Below are positions 10,321 through 19,504 of a stretch of DNA of 64,000 nt, piece after piece. The notes under the pieces were generated by a model. It ran no database searches, was not told where the DNA came from, and saw only the letters and a list, made by a program, of their open reading frames with translations. Source of the DNA: Leptothrix cholodnii SP-6 (GTDB taxonomy: Bacteria; Pseudomonadota; Gammaproteobacteria; Burkholderiales; Burkholderiaceae_C); NCBI RefSeq assembly GCF_000019785.1, contig NC_010524.1:3150001-3214000 (forward strand). The letters are read 5' to 3'. Both the position numbers and the translations under genes were made by a program. Within the stretch, counting starts at the first letter, position 1. Each line of letters begins with the position of its first letter.

Positions 10321-11502
10321 TCAAGCGGCGTCGGGCTGGGCGGCCGAGCGGATCACGCGGATCGGCGAGCGCGTCATGCGCTCCTGGACGCGGGTGCGGT
10401 CCTGCACCTCGCCGGCGAGCTGGCCACAGGCGGCGTCGATGTCGTCGCCGCGGGTCTTGCGCACGGTGGTCACCAGGCCACCGTCGATCAGCACCTGGGC
10501 GAAGGCCTGCACGCGCTCGTTGCCCGAGCGCTTGAGGCCCGACTCGGGGAAGGGGTTGAACGGGATCAGGTTGAACTTGCACGGCAGGCGCCCGACCGGC
10601 CCCTTGTCGCCGACCAGCTTGAGCAACGCACGCGCCTGCTCGTCGCTGTCGTTGACGCCGTCGAGCATGCAGTATTCGAAGGTGATGAAGTCGCGCGGCG
10701 CCGAAGCCAGATACGCCTGGCAGGCGCCCAGCAGTTCGGCCAGCGGGTACTTGCGGTTGAGCGGCACCAGCACGTCGCGCAGCGCGTCGTCGCACGCATG
10801 CAGCGACACCGCCAGCGCCACCGGCAAATCGGCGGCCAGGCGATCGATCATCGGCACCACGCCGGAGGTCGAGACCGTCACGCGGCGCCGCGACAGGCCG
10901 TAGCCGTGGTCGTCGAGCATCACGCGCAGGGCCGGCAGCACGGCGGCGTAGTTCTGCAGCGGCTCGCCCATGCCCATCATCACGACGTTGCTGATGATGC
11001 GCTCGCTGGCCGGGCCGGTGGCCGCACGCGCGCCCACCGAAACACCCTCGGCGCGCTCGCGGCGCAGGCTGTGCTCGGCATACCAGAGCTGCGCCAGGAT
11101 CTCGGCGGTGCTCAGGTTGCGTGAAAAGCCCTGGTGTCCGGTCGAGCAGAAACGGCAGCCCACCGCACAGCCCGCCTGCGACGAGATGCACAGCGTGGCG
11201 CGGTCGTCCTCGGGGATGTAGACGGTCTCGACGGCGTTGCCGTCACCCACGTCGAACAGCCACTTGATCGTGCCGTCGGACGAGCGGTGTTCGGACAGCA
11301 CCCGCAGGGGCGCGATGCACGCCACGTCGGCGAGCTTGCTGCGCAGCGACTTGGCCAGATCGCTCATCTGGCCGAAATCGGCCGCGCCGCGCTGGTGGAT
11401 CCAGCGGAACAGCTGGACCGCACGGAAACGCTTCTCGCCCAGCTGCTCGCAGTAGGCGGCCAGCGCGTCGAGGTCGAAATCGAGCAGGTTGACCGCGGTC
11501 AT
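10321..11502 (-). CDS. rlmN: Dual-specificity 23S rRNA/tRNA adenine-C2 methyltransferase RlmN
   Basis: RlmN is a radical-SAM enzyme that makes 2-methyladenosine at A2503 of 23S rRNA and A37 of some tRNAs. The 393-residue product has the CxxxCxxC cluster motif at Cys112, Cys116 and Cys119 ([12 protein letters not shown]), the MGMGEPL motif, and the C-terminal catalytic cysteine in DIDAACGQL. The start chosen is [14 protein letters not shown]; a start ten codons earlier is open but less like the family. ndk lies upstream and pilF downstream. Confidence 0.96.
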
Positions 11503-11583
11503 GGCGTGCCAGGAAGTAGAAGCCGGCTGCAAGGCCCGCCTCGAACCGATCGCGGCTCGAGGCAGCTTGCAGCCAGGGGTTCC

Positions 11584-12009
11584 TCAGCGGCTGTAGACAG
11601 CCATGCCGGGGAAGAAGAACGCGATCTCGACCGCAGCGGTCTCGGGCGCGTCGGAGCCGTGCACGGCGTTGGCGTCGATCGAGTCGGCGAAGTCGGCGCG
11701 GATGGTGCCCTTCTCGGCCTTCTTCGGATCGGTGGCGCCCATCAGGTCGCGGTTCTTCAGGATCGCGCCTTCGCCTTCGAGCACCTGGATCATGACCGGG
11801 CCGGAGATCATGAAGTTGACCAGGTCGTTGAAGAACGGGCGGGCCTTGTGCACGGCATAGAACTGCTCGGCTTCGGCGCGCGACAGCTGTGCCAGGCGGG
11901 CGGCAGCGATCTTCAGGCCGGCGCCTTCAAAGCGGGCGAGGATCTGGCCGATGACGTTCTTGGCGACGGCGTCGGGCTTGATGATCGAGAGGGTGCGTTC
12001 GATGGCCAT
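11584..12009 (-). CDS. ndk: Nucleoside diphosphate kinase
   Basis: Ndk transfers the gamma phosphate of ATP to nucleoside diphosphates through a phospho-histidine. The 141-residue product has the full family length and the active-site His117 in [11 protein letters not shown] strong AGGAG lies six bases before the ATG. A -10-like TAAAAT on the minus strand at 12049-12054 would give a leader of about 30 bases, so ndk is probably the first gene of the long ndk-to-hflK run. Confidence 0.98.
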   Translation of the reverse strand: MAIERTLSIIKPDAVAKNVIGQILARFEGAGLKIAAARLAQLSRAEAEQFYAVHKARPFFNDLVNFMISGPVMIQVLEGEGAILKNRDLMGATDPKKAEKGTIRADFADSIDANAVHGSDAPETAAVEIAFFFPGMAVYSR

Positions 12010-12048
12010 GTTTTTCTCCTGAATTCGGGGATGGGGGCAAAGCCCGAT

Positions 12049-12054
12049 ATTTTA
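12049..12054 (-). promoter_or_regulatory. Putative -10 element of the ndk operon
   Basis: TAAAAT on the minus strand (5 of 6 to the sigma-70 consensus) lies in a short AT-rich patch within GC-rich DNA. The implied transcription start is near 12042, about 32 bases before the ndk ATG. No convincing -35 is visible, so the call rests on the -10 and its position. Confidence 0.4.
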
Positions 12055-12105
12055 GCCTGCGAGGCCACCCGGTGCCCGGTGGGGGCCACCGGTGCAGCCA
12101 GGCCC

Positions 12106-12127
12106 TGCCGCATGCAGGCCCGGCAGG
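12106..12127 (-). terminator. Hairpin just after the rluB stop
   Basis: CTGCCG (12106-12111) pairs with CGGCAG (12122-12127) directly after the end of the rluB-like gene. There is no T-run on the minus strand, so termination would have to be weak or Rho-assisted. It separates that gene from the ndk promoter region. Confidence 0.35.
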
Positions 12128-14338
12128 TCAGCGGCGGCGACCGCCACGGCCGCGGTTCGGACCGCCCGGCTTGTTGAAATAGGCATCGGAGCCGATGTAG
12201 CCGACCGAGGTCTGCAAGGGATCGGGTTCGCGCGGGCCGCCCTTGCGGTTGTCGCCACCGCGGCCACCCGGCACGTCGTCGCTCGGCCTGCCGAAACCGG
12301 CGCTGATGCGCTTGGAACCGGTGGCAAAACGGCGATCGAAGGTCTGCTCGAGCGGGTTCGGGATGTGCAGCGGATCGTCGCCGAAATCGCCGTCTTCGCG
12401 CTCGCGCGGCGGCTCACGACTGACGTTGCCGTCGCGCGCCGGGCGCTCGTCGCGCCACTCGGCGCCCCCGCTGCGCGGCGCGCCGGGCCGGCCGTCCGGA
12501 CCGCGGCGCTCGAAGCCCTGTCCACCCTGCCCGCCCTTGCCCACCGGCTTGTTGCCGCGCTGCTGATTGCCACGTCCACCCGGCGCGTTCTGGCCGCCCT
12601 GGGACATCTGCGGACCCTGGCCCTGGCCTTGGCCGCCACCCTTGCCCTTGCCGGCGCCGCGGCCGGGCTGCTGGCCGTCACGCGGGCCACGCTCTGCACG
12701 GTCGGCACGCGGGCCCCGTTCTTCGCGCTCGCCACGCTCGGCACGCGGGCCGTTGGCGATCTGGCGGATCTGGCGCACGTCGTTGTCGTCGAGTTCGACC
12801 CAGACGCCGCGCTTGAGGCCACGCGGCAGCACCACGGTGGCGTAGCGGATGCGGATCAGGCGGCTGACCGTCAGGCCGACCGCATCGAACAGCCGGCGCA
12901 CCTCGCGGTTGCGGCCTTCGGTGATCACCACGCGATACCAGTGGTTGATGCCTTCGCCGCCGCCGTCATCGATCGACTTGAACATGGCCCGCTGGCCCTC
13001 GATCTCGACACCTTCGAGCAGGCGCGCACGCGCGGCCTCGTCGAGCGAACCCAGCACGCGCACCGCGTACTCGCGCTCGACGCCGAAACGCGGGTGCATC
13101 AGCTGGTTGGCCAGTTCGCCCGAGTTGGTGAACAGCAGCAGGCCTTCGGTGTTGATGTCCAGACGCCCCACCGACAGCCACTTGCCGACCGGCAGGCGCG
13201 GCAGCCGGCGGAACACGGTCGGCCGGCCTTCGGGGTCGTGGTGCGTGACCACCTCGCCGACCGGCTTGTGATAGGCCAGCACACGTGCCGGCGGCGGCGC
13301 GATGCGCACCTTGATCGGCCGGCCGGCAATCTTGATCTGGTCGCCCTGGGCGATGCGCATGCCGATGTGCGCCACCTCGCCGTTGACCGACACCTGACCC
13401 TCCTGGATCAGCTGTTCCATGTCGCGGCGCGAGCCGACACCCGCCTGCGCCAGCACCTTGTGCAGCTTGGGCGCCTCGGGCTCGGGACGCAGCACGCGCT
13501 TGCCCGGATCGGCGGAAACCTCTTCCTCTTCGGCGTCCTCGACGTCGTAGTCGCCCGACAGCACGGCAGCGAACAACTGCCCGGCATCGACCGGCAGCGC
13601 AAGCGCGGCGTCGGCAGCACCGGCCTCGCCTTCGGGCATCTCGCCCAGCGTGAAGATCGCCGGAGCCGCCTCGGCCTCGACCGCGCGCGGGCGCTCTTCA
13701 CGCTGCTTCTGGCGGCGATCGCGGCGGCGCGTGTCGCGCTCGGGGGCCTGGACGACCGCACCGGACTGCGACGTTTCGCCCGGCTCGACAGCGGCCTCGA
13801 CGCGGTCGCCTGTCGGCGCGTCGCCGGACGGAGCCGCCGACGCCTCATCGGCAGCCGCCACGGCGACGGCATCGCCTTGCGTCTTGCGGCCGCGCGAGCG
13901 ACGAGCCGGACGGACTGCCGCATCGGCGCCCTCGTCCGACTGGACCGACGCCTCGGCCACGGGAGCCGGCGCGACGGCGTCAGGCGCAGCCACCACCTCG
14001 ACAGGCGACGCATCGGCGCTCGGTGCGTCGACCCGCCGCGGCGCACGCGGCTTGCGGGCCGGGGCGGCAACGCCTTCAGCAGGCGCCTCGGCCGCAGCAG
14101 CGACAGGCTCGACCGACGCACGCGCAGCCCTGCGCTTCTTCTCGGCCGGCGCCTGAGCAGCGGGCGCCTGCTCGACCGGCGTCTCGACCGGCAGCTCAGC
14201 CGCCTGCGCAGCGCTGCTGTCGAGCGCGGGGACCGTGTCGTCCGCAGACTTGCGGGTGCGGCGACGCTTAGGTGCAGCGGTCGAGTCGGACGAGGGCGTG
14301 GCCGCAGTCGTGTCGGGTGTGTCGGGCATGTCGTTCAT
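12128..14338 (-). CDS. rluB: Large RluB-type 23S rRNA pseudouridine synthase with long disordered ends
   Basis: The core matches the RsuA/RluB family (E. coli RluB makes pseudouridine 2605 in 23S rRNA): an S4 domain at about 291-340 ([18 protein letters not shown]) and the catalytic domain with [15 protein letters not shown], catalytic Asp394. What is odd is size: 736 residues against about 290 in E. coli. Residues 1-290 are Ala/Pro/Glu/Lys low-complexity sequence, and after about 540 the protein is Gly/Arg/Gln-rich (runs such as [13 protein letters not shown]). I use the ATG at [11 protein letters not shown], ten bases after the scpB stop. scpB-rluB is a conserved pair. Confidence 0.9.
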   Translation of the reverse strand: MNDMPDTPDTTAATPSSDSTAAPKRRRTRKSADDTVPALDSSAAQAAELPVETPVEQAPAAQAPAEKKRRAARASVEPVAAAAEAPAEGVAAPARKPRAPRRVDAPSADASPVEVVAAPDAVAPAPVAEASVQSDEGADAAVRPARRSRGRKTQGDAVAVAAADEASAAPSGDAPTGDRVEAAVEPGETSQSGAVVQAPERDTRRRDRRQKQREERPRAVEAEAAPAIFTLGEMPEGEAGAADAALALPVDAGQLFAAVLSGDYDVEDAEEEEVSADPGKRVLRPEPEAPKLHKVLAQAGVGSRRDMEQLIQEGQVSVNGEVAHIGMRIAQGDQIKIAGRPIKVRIAPPPARVLAYHKPVGEVVTHHDPEGRPTVFRRLPRLPVGKWLSVGRLDINTEGLLLFTNSGELANQLMHPRFGVEREYAVRVLGSLDEAARARLLEGVEIEGQRAMFKSIDDGGGEGINHWYRVVITEGRNREVRRLFDAVGLTVSRLIRIRYATVVLPRGLKRGVWVELDDNDVRQIRQIANGPRAERGEREERGPRADRAERGPRDGQQPGRGAGKGKGGGQGQGQGPQMSQGGQNAPGGRGNQQRGNKPVGKGGQGGQGFERRGPDGRPGAPRSGGAEWRDERPARDGNVSREPPREREDGDFGDDPLHIPNPLEQTFDRRFATGSKRISAGFGRPSDDVPGGRGGDNRKGGPREPDPLQTSVGYIGSDAYFNKPGGPNRGRGGRRR

Positions 14339-14348
14339 GGGTGCGGCC

Positions 14349-14969
14349 TCAGGCCTCGGAAGAAAGTGGAACATCGCTCGGCGCGAGATCGCGCTCCAGC
14401 GCATCGAGCAAGGAAGGTTGTATCGGCAAGGCCTGGGCATTGCCGGCGGCACTCGGCAGCGCCGCATCGAGCAGGGGCAGCTGGTCCAGCGACTTCAGCC
14501 CCAGGTCATCGAGAAATTGCCGTGTCGTTGCCAACAAGGCGGGACGCCCCGGCGCCTCGCGGTAGCCGATGGTGTCGACCCAGCCGCGGTCCTCGAGCTG
14601 GCGCAGCATCTGGCTGCTCACCGTCACACCGCGGATCTCTTCGATGTCGCCGCGCGTGACGGGTTGGCGGTAGGCAATGATGGCCAGGGTTTCAAGCGCC
14701 GCGCGGGTATATCGCGGCGGTTTCTCGGGGTGCAATCGGTCGAGATAGGTGCGCATCTCGGGTCGGCTCTGGAAACGCCAGCCGCTGGCGACGCAGACCA
14801 GTTCGACGCCGCGATCGCGCCAGTCGCGACCCAGTTCATCGAGCAGGTGCCGCAGCGTGTCGGCACCGATTTCGCCATCGAACAGCACCCGCATCTCGCG
14901 CAGCGGCAAGGGCTGATGCGCGCAGATGAGCGCCGTCTCGAGGACGCGTTTGGCATCCTGTGTATTCAT
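14349..14969 (-). CDS. scpB: Segregation and condensation protein B
   Basis: ScpB is a winged-helix kleisin partner that, with ScpA and SMC, compacts and segregates the chromosome. The 206-residue product has the two winged-helix units with [27 protein letters not shown] sequence typical of the family. The start is the ATG of [17 protein letters not shown]. scpA is not in this window. Upstream lies a 308-base stretch without a supported gene, then rluD on the same strand. Confidence 0.93.
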   Translation of the reverse strand: MNTQDAKRVLETALICAHQPLPLREMRVLFDGEIGADTLRHLLDELGRDWRDRGVELVCVASGWRFQSRPEMRTYLDRLHPEKPPRYTRAALETLAIIAYRQPVTRGDIEEIRGVTVSSQMLRQLEDRGWVDTIGYREAPGRPALLATTRQFLDDLGLKSLDQLPLLDAALPSAAGNAQALPIQPSLLDALERDLAPSDVPLSSEA

Positions 14970-15277
14970 GTGATCCGTCAACCACCTCGGCAACCGTCCC
15001 GGCTGCCCGTGCGTCGGGCCTGAGCCCAGGGATACTGACCATCCGGTCACGCGCCAGTGAGATGAGGCCTTGCCCATCATCACCTTGCATCGCGCCAGTC
15101 TGTGTTGTGTGCGGGAGACTTGGTCCCGTCTGATCTTGTCGTCCTGACGCCACTCACCGTTACTCGGGGCGACAGTCGAATGCGTTCGATGGGCTTGTCG
15201 CAGGCGGTGGACTTTTCAGTCCCGTGCAGGCCCTCTTCGGGGCCGCGACACCTGCTGCGGGCAAGCGACATCTCTCG
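14970..15277. other. 308-base gap between rluD and scpB, unexplained
   Basis: No gene is supported here. Frames open on both strands (minus 15080-15271, plus 15102-15296) have no recognisable product. A TACAAT on the minus strand at 15290-15295, inside the 3' end of rluD, could start a transcript near 15283, leaving a leader of about 310 nucleotides before scpB. Several self-complementary pieces occur on the minus strand: GGACTGAAAAGTCC, GGCCCCGAAGAGGGCC, and GGGGCC/GGCCCC about 40 bases apart. I could not match it to 6S RNA, RNase P RNA or a known riboswitch. Confidence 0.5.
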
Positions 15278-16387
15278 TTATTGGCCCCGATTGTAGCCAT
15301 ATGGCGGCAATGCACTCGCGGGATCTCCCGCAACCGCGCGCCAGGCCAGCGCCAGATCGGCCGGCAGTGCGGCTTCGAAGGCCAGCGGCCGACCATCGAT
15401 CGGATGCAGCAGATGCAGCCGTGCCGCGTGCAAGGCCTGTCGCTGCAGACCGAAGGCCGGCGCGCCACCGTACATGGCGTCGGCCAGCAAGGGGTGGCCA
15501 CGCGAAGCCAGATGCACCCGGATCTGATGCGTGCGCCCGGTGTGCAGCTGGCAGTGAACGGCGCTCACCTGCCGCGGCGCGCGGGTGGCGCCGGGCAACT
15601 GGCGAACGCCGTCACCGGGCAGCTCGGCCACCGCAAGACGCCGCACGTCGGTGCGCGCTGGCTTGCCGCTGGCAACGATCGCCATGCGCACGCGCGACAC
15701 CGGATCGCGGCCGAGCGGCGCATCGATCACCTGCAGGCCGTCCATCACCGCGCCATGCACGAGCGCCAGGTACTCGCGCTTGACGTCGCGTGCCGCGATC
15801 GCCCGCACCAGCGCGGTGTGCGCCTGCAGCGACTTGGCCACCAGCATCAGGCCCGAGGTGTCCTTGTCGAGCCGATGCACGATGCCGGCACGTGGCAGGT
15901 GGGCCGCCGCGGCGTGATGCGCCAGCAGGCCGTTGAGCAGGGTGCCGCTCCAGTGGCCCGCCGCCGGGTGCACCACCAGGCCGGCCGGCTTGTCGATGAC
16001 CAGCAGGTGCGCGTCCTCGTGGACCACCGCCAGCGTCATCGCCTCGGCGCGAAAGGCCGTGCTCTGCGCGGTCGGCCAGAGCGCCACTTCGATCTGCTGG
16101 CCGGCCATCACCTTCTTGTGCGACTGCCGCAGCACCTGCTCGCCGCAGCGCACATGACCCCCCTCGACCAGCCCCTGCAGATGAGCGCGAGAGAACTCGG
16201 GCGCGATGCGCACCAGCCACTTGTCGAGCCGTTCGCCATGCGCAGCAGCCTCGACCACCGCCAGGCGCCGCTCGACTTCCAGCGGCTCGACCGTCGCCGC
16301 ATCGGCCGATGCGACCTCGTCGTCGTCGGCCACGACCTCGTCATCGCCGAGCGGCCTCGATTCGTCGACCACGGAAACCCCGTTCAT
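15278..16387 (-). CDS. rluD: 23S rRNA pseudouridine synthase RluD
   Basis: RluD modifies U1911, U1915 and U1917 in helix 69 of 23S rRNA. The 369-residue product has an acidic N-terminal extension, an S4 domain (ERLDKWLVRIAPEFSRAHLQ), and the RluA-family catalytic motif GIVHRLDKDTSGLMLVAKS; HTGRTHQIRVHLA follows. The ATG at 16387 is 57 bases from the divergent bamD start. rluD next to bamD is a common arrangement in proteobacteria. Confidence 0.93.
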   Translation of the reverse strand: MNGVSVVDESRPLGDDEVVADDDEVASADAATVEPLEVERRLAVVEAAAHGERLDKWLVRIAPEFSRAHLQGLVEGGHVRCGEQVLRQSHKKVMAGQQIEVALWPTAQSTAFRAEAMTLAVVHEDAHLLVIDKPAGLVVHPAAGHWSGTLLNGLLAHHAAAAHLPRAGIVHRLDKDTSGLMLVAKSLQAHTALVRAIAARDVKREYLALVHGAVMDGLQVIDAPLGRDPVSRVRMAIVASGKPARTDVRRLAVAELPGDGVRQLPGATRAPRQVSAVHCQLHTGRTHQIRVHLASRGHPLLADAMYGGAPAFGLQRQALHAARLHLLHPIDGRPLAFEAALPADLALAWRAVAGDPASALPPYGYNRGQ

Positions 16388-16392
16388 ATAAT
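16365..16392 (+). promoter_or_regulatory. Sigma-70-like promoter of bamD
   Basis: A perfect TATAAT at 16387-16392 is preceded, with a 16-base spacer, by TCGACC (16365-16370; 4 of 6 to TTGACA). The implied start near 16399 gives a leader of about 45 bases before the bamD ATG at 16445 and makes the upstream in-frame ATG at 16400 an unlikely start. The -35 region lies inside the first codons of divergent rluD. Confidence 0.6.
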
Positions 16393-16444
16393 CGACCGGA
16401 TGCACCAGCCCGCGCCGGCGCCGATCAACCGGCAAACCCAGATC

Positions 16445-17254
16445 ATGTTCAAGTTCGTTCAACCCCAAGGTTTGCGTGTGCTGACCGCGACTGCCGTCGT
16501 GGCCGTGCTGCTGGCGGGCTCGCTCGGCGGCTGCGCGGCCGATCCGAAGGCGCTGCCCGAGCACCAGAATGTCGGCAAATTGTACGAAGAGGCCCGCGAG
16601 GAAGCCGCCGCCGGTGCGAGCGACCGCGCCATCAAGCTCTACGAGCGCCTCGAAGGCCTGGCCGCCGGCACGCTGTTGGCCCAGCAGGCGCAGCTCGAAC
16701 GCGCCTTCCTGCACTACAAGATGCAGGAGAAGGCGCAGTCGCTGGCGATCATCGAGCGCTTTCTCAAGCTGCACCCGACCAGCCCGGCGGCCGACTACGC
16801 CTATTACCTGCAGGGGCTGATCAACTTCAACGACGACCTGGGCCTGTTCGGCAGCATCGTCAAGACCGATCTGGCCGAGCGCGATCAGCAGGCCTCGCGC
16901 GACGCCTACCAGAGCTTCAAGCAGCTGGTCGATCGCTACCCCGACTCGCGTTATGCGCCGGATGCGCGGCTGCGCATCAACTACATCATCAACGCGCTGG
17001 CGGCGCATGAAGTGCACGTGGCGCGCTACTACTACCAGCGTGGCGCCTATGTGGCGTCGGCCAACCGGGCCCAGCAGGCGGTGCAGGATTTCCGCGGCGT
17101 GCCCGCGGCCGAGGAGGCGCTCTACCTGATGGCGGCCAGCTACCACCAGCTCGGCATGGCGCCGCTGCGTGACGACGCCTGGCGGGTGCTGCAGAACAAC
17201 TATCCGAAGAGCCGCTGGCTGAGTCAGCGCCTGGGCAGCAGCGCGCTGCGCTGA
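16445..17254 (+). CDS. bamD: Outer membrane assembly lipoprotein BamD
   Basis: BamD is the essential TPR lipoprotein of the BAM complex. The 269-residue product has a lipoprotein signal (VLTATAVVAVLLAGSLGGC, lipobox Cys30) followed by TPR-like helices with the family signatures PTSPAADYAYYLQGL and YPDSRYAPDARLR. An ATG 15 codons upstream is in frame, but it would bury the signal peptide and sits at the predicted transcription start. It ends nine bases before the convergent dinG-like gene. Confidence 0.95.
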   Translation: MFKFVQPQGLRVLTATAVVAVLLAGSLGGCAADPKALPEHQNVGKLYEEAREEAAAGASDRAIKLYERLEGLAAGTLLAQQAQLERAFLHYKMQEKAQSLAIIERFLKLHPTSPAADYAYYLQGLINFNDDLGLFGSIVKTDLAERDQQASRDAYQSFKQLVDRYPDSRYAPDARLRINYIINALAAHEVHVARYYYQRGAYVASANRAQQAVQDFRGVPAAEEALYLMAASYHQLGMAPLRDDAWRVLQNNYPKSRWLSQRLGSSALR

Positions 17255-17263
17255 GGTGCAGGC

Positions 17264-19240
17264 TCAGGCCGGCTCGGCAGGCCGGGCCAGCGAGGCCAGC
17301 CACTGCAGCGCCTCGGCCTCGTCGCCCACCAGCGGCATCGGTGGCAACGCGCCCATCAGGCGGCGCCCGTAGTTCATCGTCAGCAGGCGGGTGTCGCAGA
17401 TCACCAGCAGCCCGCGATCGGTCTCGCTGCGGATCAGGCGCCCGGCGCCCTGCTTGAGCGCCACCGCCGCCTCGGGGATGAAGTAGTCGTCGAACGGCTT
17501 GCCGCCCTGCGCCTCCAGGCTGCGGCAGCGCGCCTCGGCCAACGGATCGTTGGGCGGCGGGAACGGCAGCTTGTCGATCAGCACGCACTGCAGCGCCGAG
17601 CCCGGCACGTCGATGCCCTCCCAGAAGCTGTGCGAGCCCACCAGCACCGCCCGCGGCGTGGCCAGGAAGCGCGCCATCAGCGCCCGCTTGGGCGCTTCGC
17701 CCTGCACCAGCACGTCGATCGGATCGGGCAGGGTCGCCAGACGGGCGCGCAGGTCGGCGCCGATGCCCTGCAGCGCCCGCAAGGTGGTCGTCAAGACGAA
17801 GCAGCGTCCGCCCAGCGCCTGCGCGCAGCGCGCAGCCAGCTGGCTCACGGCGGCCGGATGCGTCGCCTCGCTGGGCCGCGGGAAGCGCGCCGGCACGAAC
17901 AGCCGCGCGTTGCGCCCGTAGTCGAACGGGCTGCCGGCGCGCAGCGTGTGGGCATCCTCGACGCCGGCGCTGCGCGTGAACCAGCTCAGCGCCGGGTCAT
18001 CGCCCAGCGTGGCCGAGGTGAAGATCCAGGCGCGCCGCTCGCCCTCGATCTGCTCGCGCAGCGTCTCGCGGATGTCGAGCGGCGATTCGGCCAGCCGCGC
18101 CTGGTGCAGCGTCAGGTCGATCCAGCGCACGTGGCCATGTTCGACCGGGCCGAGAAACGCCGCCAGTTGTGCGGCCAGCGCCTGCGCGCGCTCCTGCAGC
18201 TTGGCGAGATCGGGCGCGGCGTCGGCCACCACGCCCAGCGCGTCCGACGCCGCCACGCAGGCCGCGCGGGCATCGGTCAGCGCGGCGACAAAGTCTTCCG
18301 ACAGCCCGCGCTCGTCCCAGCGCAGGCGACCGGCCGCGCGCAAGGTGCCGGCGCAGGCCAGCCGCAGGCGGCGCGCGCCCTGTTCGACGGCACCGGCCAA
18401 GGCCTGCCAGTCCTGCAGGCCGCGGGCATGGGCCAGGCCGGCGGCGAGCAGGTCCCGGCCGATGTCGAGCAGCTGGCCGGTGCCGATGTGGCGGCCGAGG
18501 AACTGCACGCCGGCCTCGTTGAGCTGGTGCGCCTCGTCGAACACCACCGCGTCGACGCTCGGCAGCAGCTCGGCCATGCCGGTGTCGCGCAGGGCCATGT
18601 CGGCAAAGAACAGGTGGTGATTGACGACCACGATGTCGGCCTGCATCGCCTCGCGGCGCGCCTGCACGAGATGGCATTGGCGGAACTGCGGGCAGTCGCT
18701 GCCCAGGCAGTTCTCGCGGTTCGAGGTCACCAGCGGGATCACCGGCGAGCGTTCGTCCAGCACCTCGAGTTCGGCCAGGTCGCCGCTGCGGGTGGTCTTG
18801 GACCATTGTTCGACGCGCGCGAGCACCCGCAGCGAATGGCGATCGGGCAGCTCGGCGGTGTGGCGGGCGTGGTCGAGGCGGTGCAGGCACAGATACGACG
18901 CGCGGCCCTTCAGCAAGGCGACCTGCACCGGCAGGCCCAGCAGCTGCACCAGCCGCGGCAGGTCGCGCAGATAGAGCTGATCCTGCAGGCTCTTGGTGGC
19001 GGTGCTGACCAGCGCGCGCAGGCCCGACAGCAGCAGCGGCACGAGGTAGGCGTAGGTCTTGCCGACACCGGTGCCGGCTTCGGCCACGAGCACGCTGCGT
19101 TCCTCGAGCGCGTGAGCGACGGCGTCGGCCAGCCGGGTCTGCACTTCGCGGGGGCGGAACTGCTTTTCCGTGCGGGCCAGCACACCGGTCGCGGCAAAGG
19201 CCAGCGCGACTTCTTCGCGCAGCGCGCTCACTGGCGTCAT
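17264..19240 (-). CDS. DinG/YoaA-type Fe-S DNA helicase
   Basis: This 658-residue protein belongs to the XPD/DinG superfamily 2 helicases, which unwind DNA 5' to 3' and resolve R-loops or damaged forks. Walker A is AEAGTGVGKT (53-62), the DEAH box is at 235-238 (VVFDEAHQL), and four cysteines at 118, 178, 183 and 189 (ENCLGSDCPQFRQC) fit the Fe-S cluster between motifs Ia and II. The ATG overlaps the stop of the small upstream gene (ATGA). Family members include DinG and YoaA; I cannot separate these by eye. Confidence 0.9.
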   Translation of the reverse strand: MTPVSALREEVALAFAATGVLARTEKQFRPREVQTRLADAVAHALEERSVLVAEAGTGVGKTYAYLVPLLLSGLRALVSTATKSLQDQLYLRDLPRLVQLLGLPVQVALLKGRASYLCLHRLDHARHTAELPDRHSLRVLARVEQWSKTTRSGDLAELEVLDERSPVIPLVTSNRENCLGSDCPQFRQCHLVQARREAMQADIVVVNHHLFFADMALRDTGMAELLPSVDAVVFDEAHQLNEAGVQFLGRHIGTGQLLDIGRDLLAAGLAHARGLQDWQALAGAVEQGARRLRLACAGTLRAAGRLRWDERGLSEDFVAALTDARAACVAASDALGVVADAAPDLAKLQERAQALAAQLAAFLGPVEHGHVRWIDLTLHQARLAESPLDIRETLREQIEGERRAWIFTSATLGDDPALSWFTRSAGVEDAHTLRAGSPFDYGRNARLFVPARFPRPSEATHPAAVSQLAARCAQALGGRCFVLTTTLRALQGIGADLRARLATLPDPIDVLVQGEAPKRALMARFLATPRAVLVGSHSFWEGIDVPGSALQCVLIDKLPFPPPNDPLAEARCRSLEAQGGKPFDDYFIPEAAVALKQGAGRLIRSETDRGLLVICDTRLLTMNYGRRLMGALPPMPLVGDEAEALQWLASLARPAEPA

Positions 19241-19440
19241 GCGGGCTCGGGCGGGTTCTGCGTCATTTCCATTCGGACAATCATGTCGCGCAAGGCCAGT
19301 CGGCGCTTCTTCAGGCGCCGCAGCGCCAACTCGTCCAGCGGCTGCTGGTGCACGAGGCGGTCGATCATGTCGTCGAGATCGGCGTGTTCAATGCGCAATT
19401 CGATCAATCGACGCTGGGGAGAGTGCAGGTTGTCGTCCAT
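19237..19440 (-). CDS. YdcH/DUF465-type small protein
   Basis: A 67-residue charged helical protein beginning MDDNLHSPQRRLIELRIEHADLDDMID and containing LKKRRLALRD, the pattern of the YdcH (DUF465) family of unknown function. Its stop overlaps the helicase start, so the two are likely cotranslated. The frame is open 20 codons upstream, but this ATG fits family length and lies about 30 bases after a TATAAT on the same strand. Confidence 0.8.
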   Translation of the reverse strand: MDDNLHSPQRRLIELRIEHADLDDMIDRLVHQQPLDELALRRLKKRRLALRDMIVRMEMTQNPPEPA

Positions 19441-19477
19441 CCTCGTGCATCGTCGACATGCTGAGACAGCACAAGCG

Positions 19478-19504
19478 ATTATAGTTTTCGTCCATGACAC
19501 TCAA
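19478..19504 (-). promoter_or_regulatory. Putative promoter of the ydcH-helicase pair
   Basis: The minus strand carries TATAAT at 19478-19483 and TTGAGT at 19499-19504 with a short 15-base spacer. The -35 would overlap the first codons of the divergent phosphatase gene. The implied leader is about 30 bases. The same AT-rich patch reads TATAGT on the plus strand and may also serve the phosphatase gene. Confidence 0.4.

Noticed and set aside
15080..15271. 63-codon frame upstream of scpB on the minus strand
   Set aside because: No recognisable product, no good ribosome binding site, and an equally long frame opens on the other strand. Reported as unexplained gap instead.
14970..15277. 6S RNA, RNase P RNA or riboswitch
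   Set aside because: None of the conserved motifs of these RNAs that I know can be found on either strand.
16400..16444. Earlier ATG for bamD (16400)
   Set aside because: It falls at the predicted transcription start of the TATAAT promoter and would place 15 extra residues before a good lipoprotein signal.
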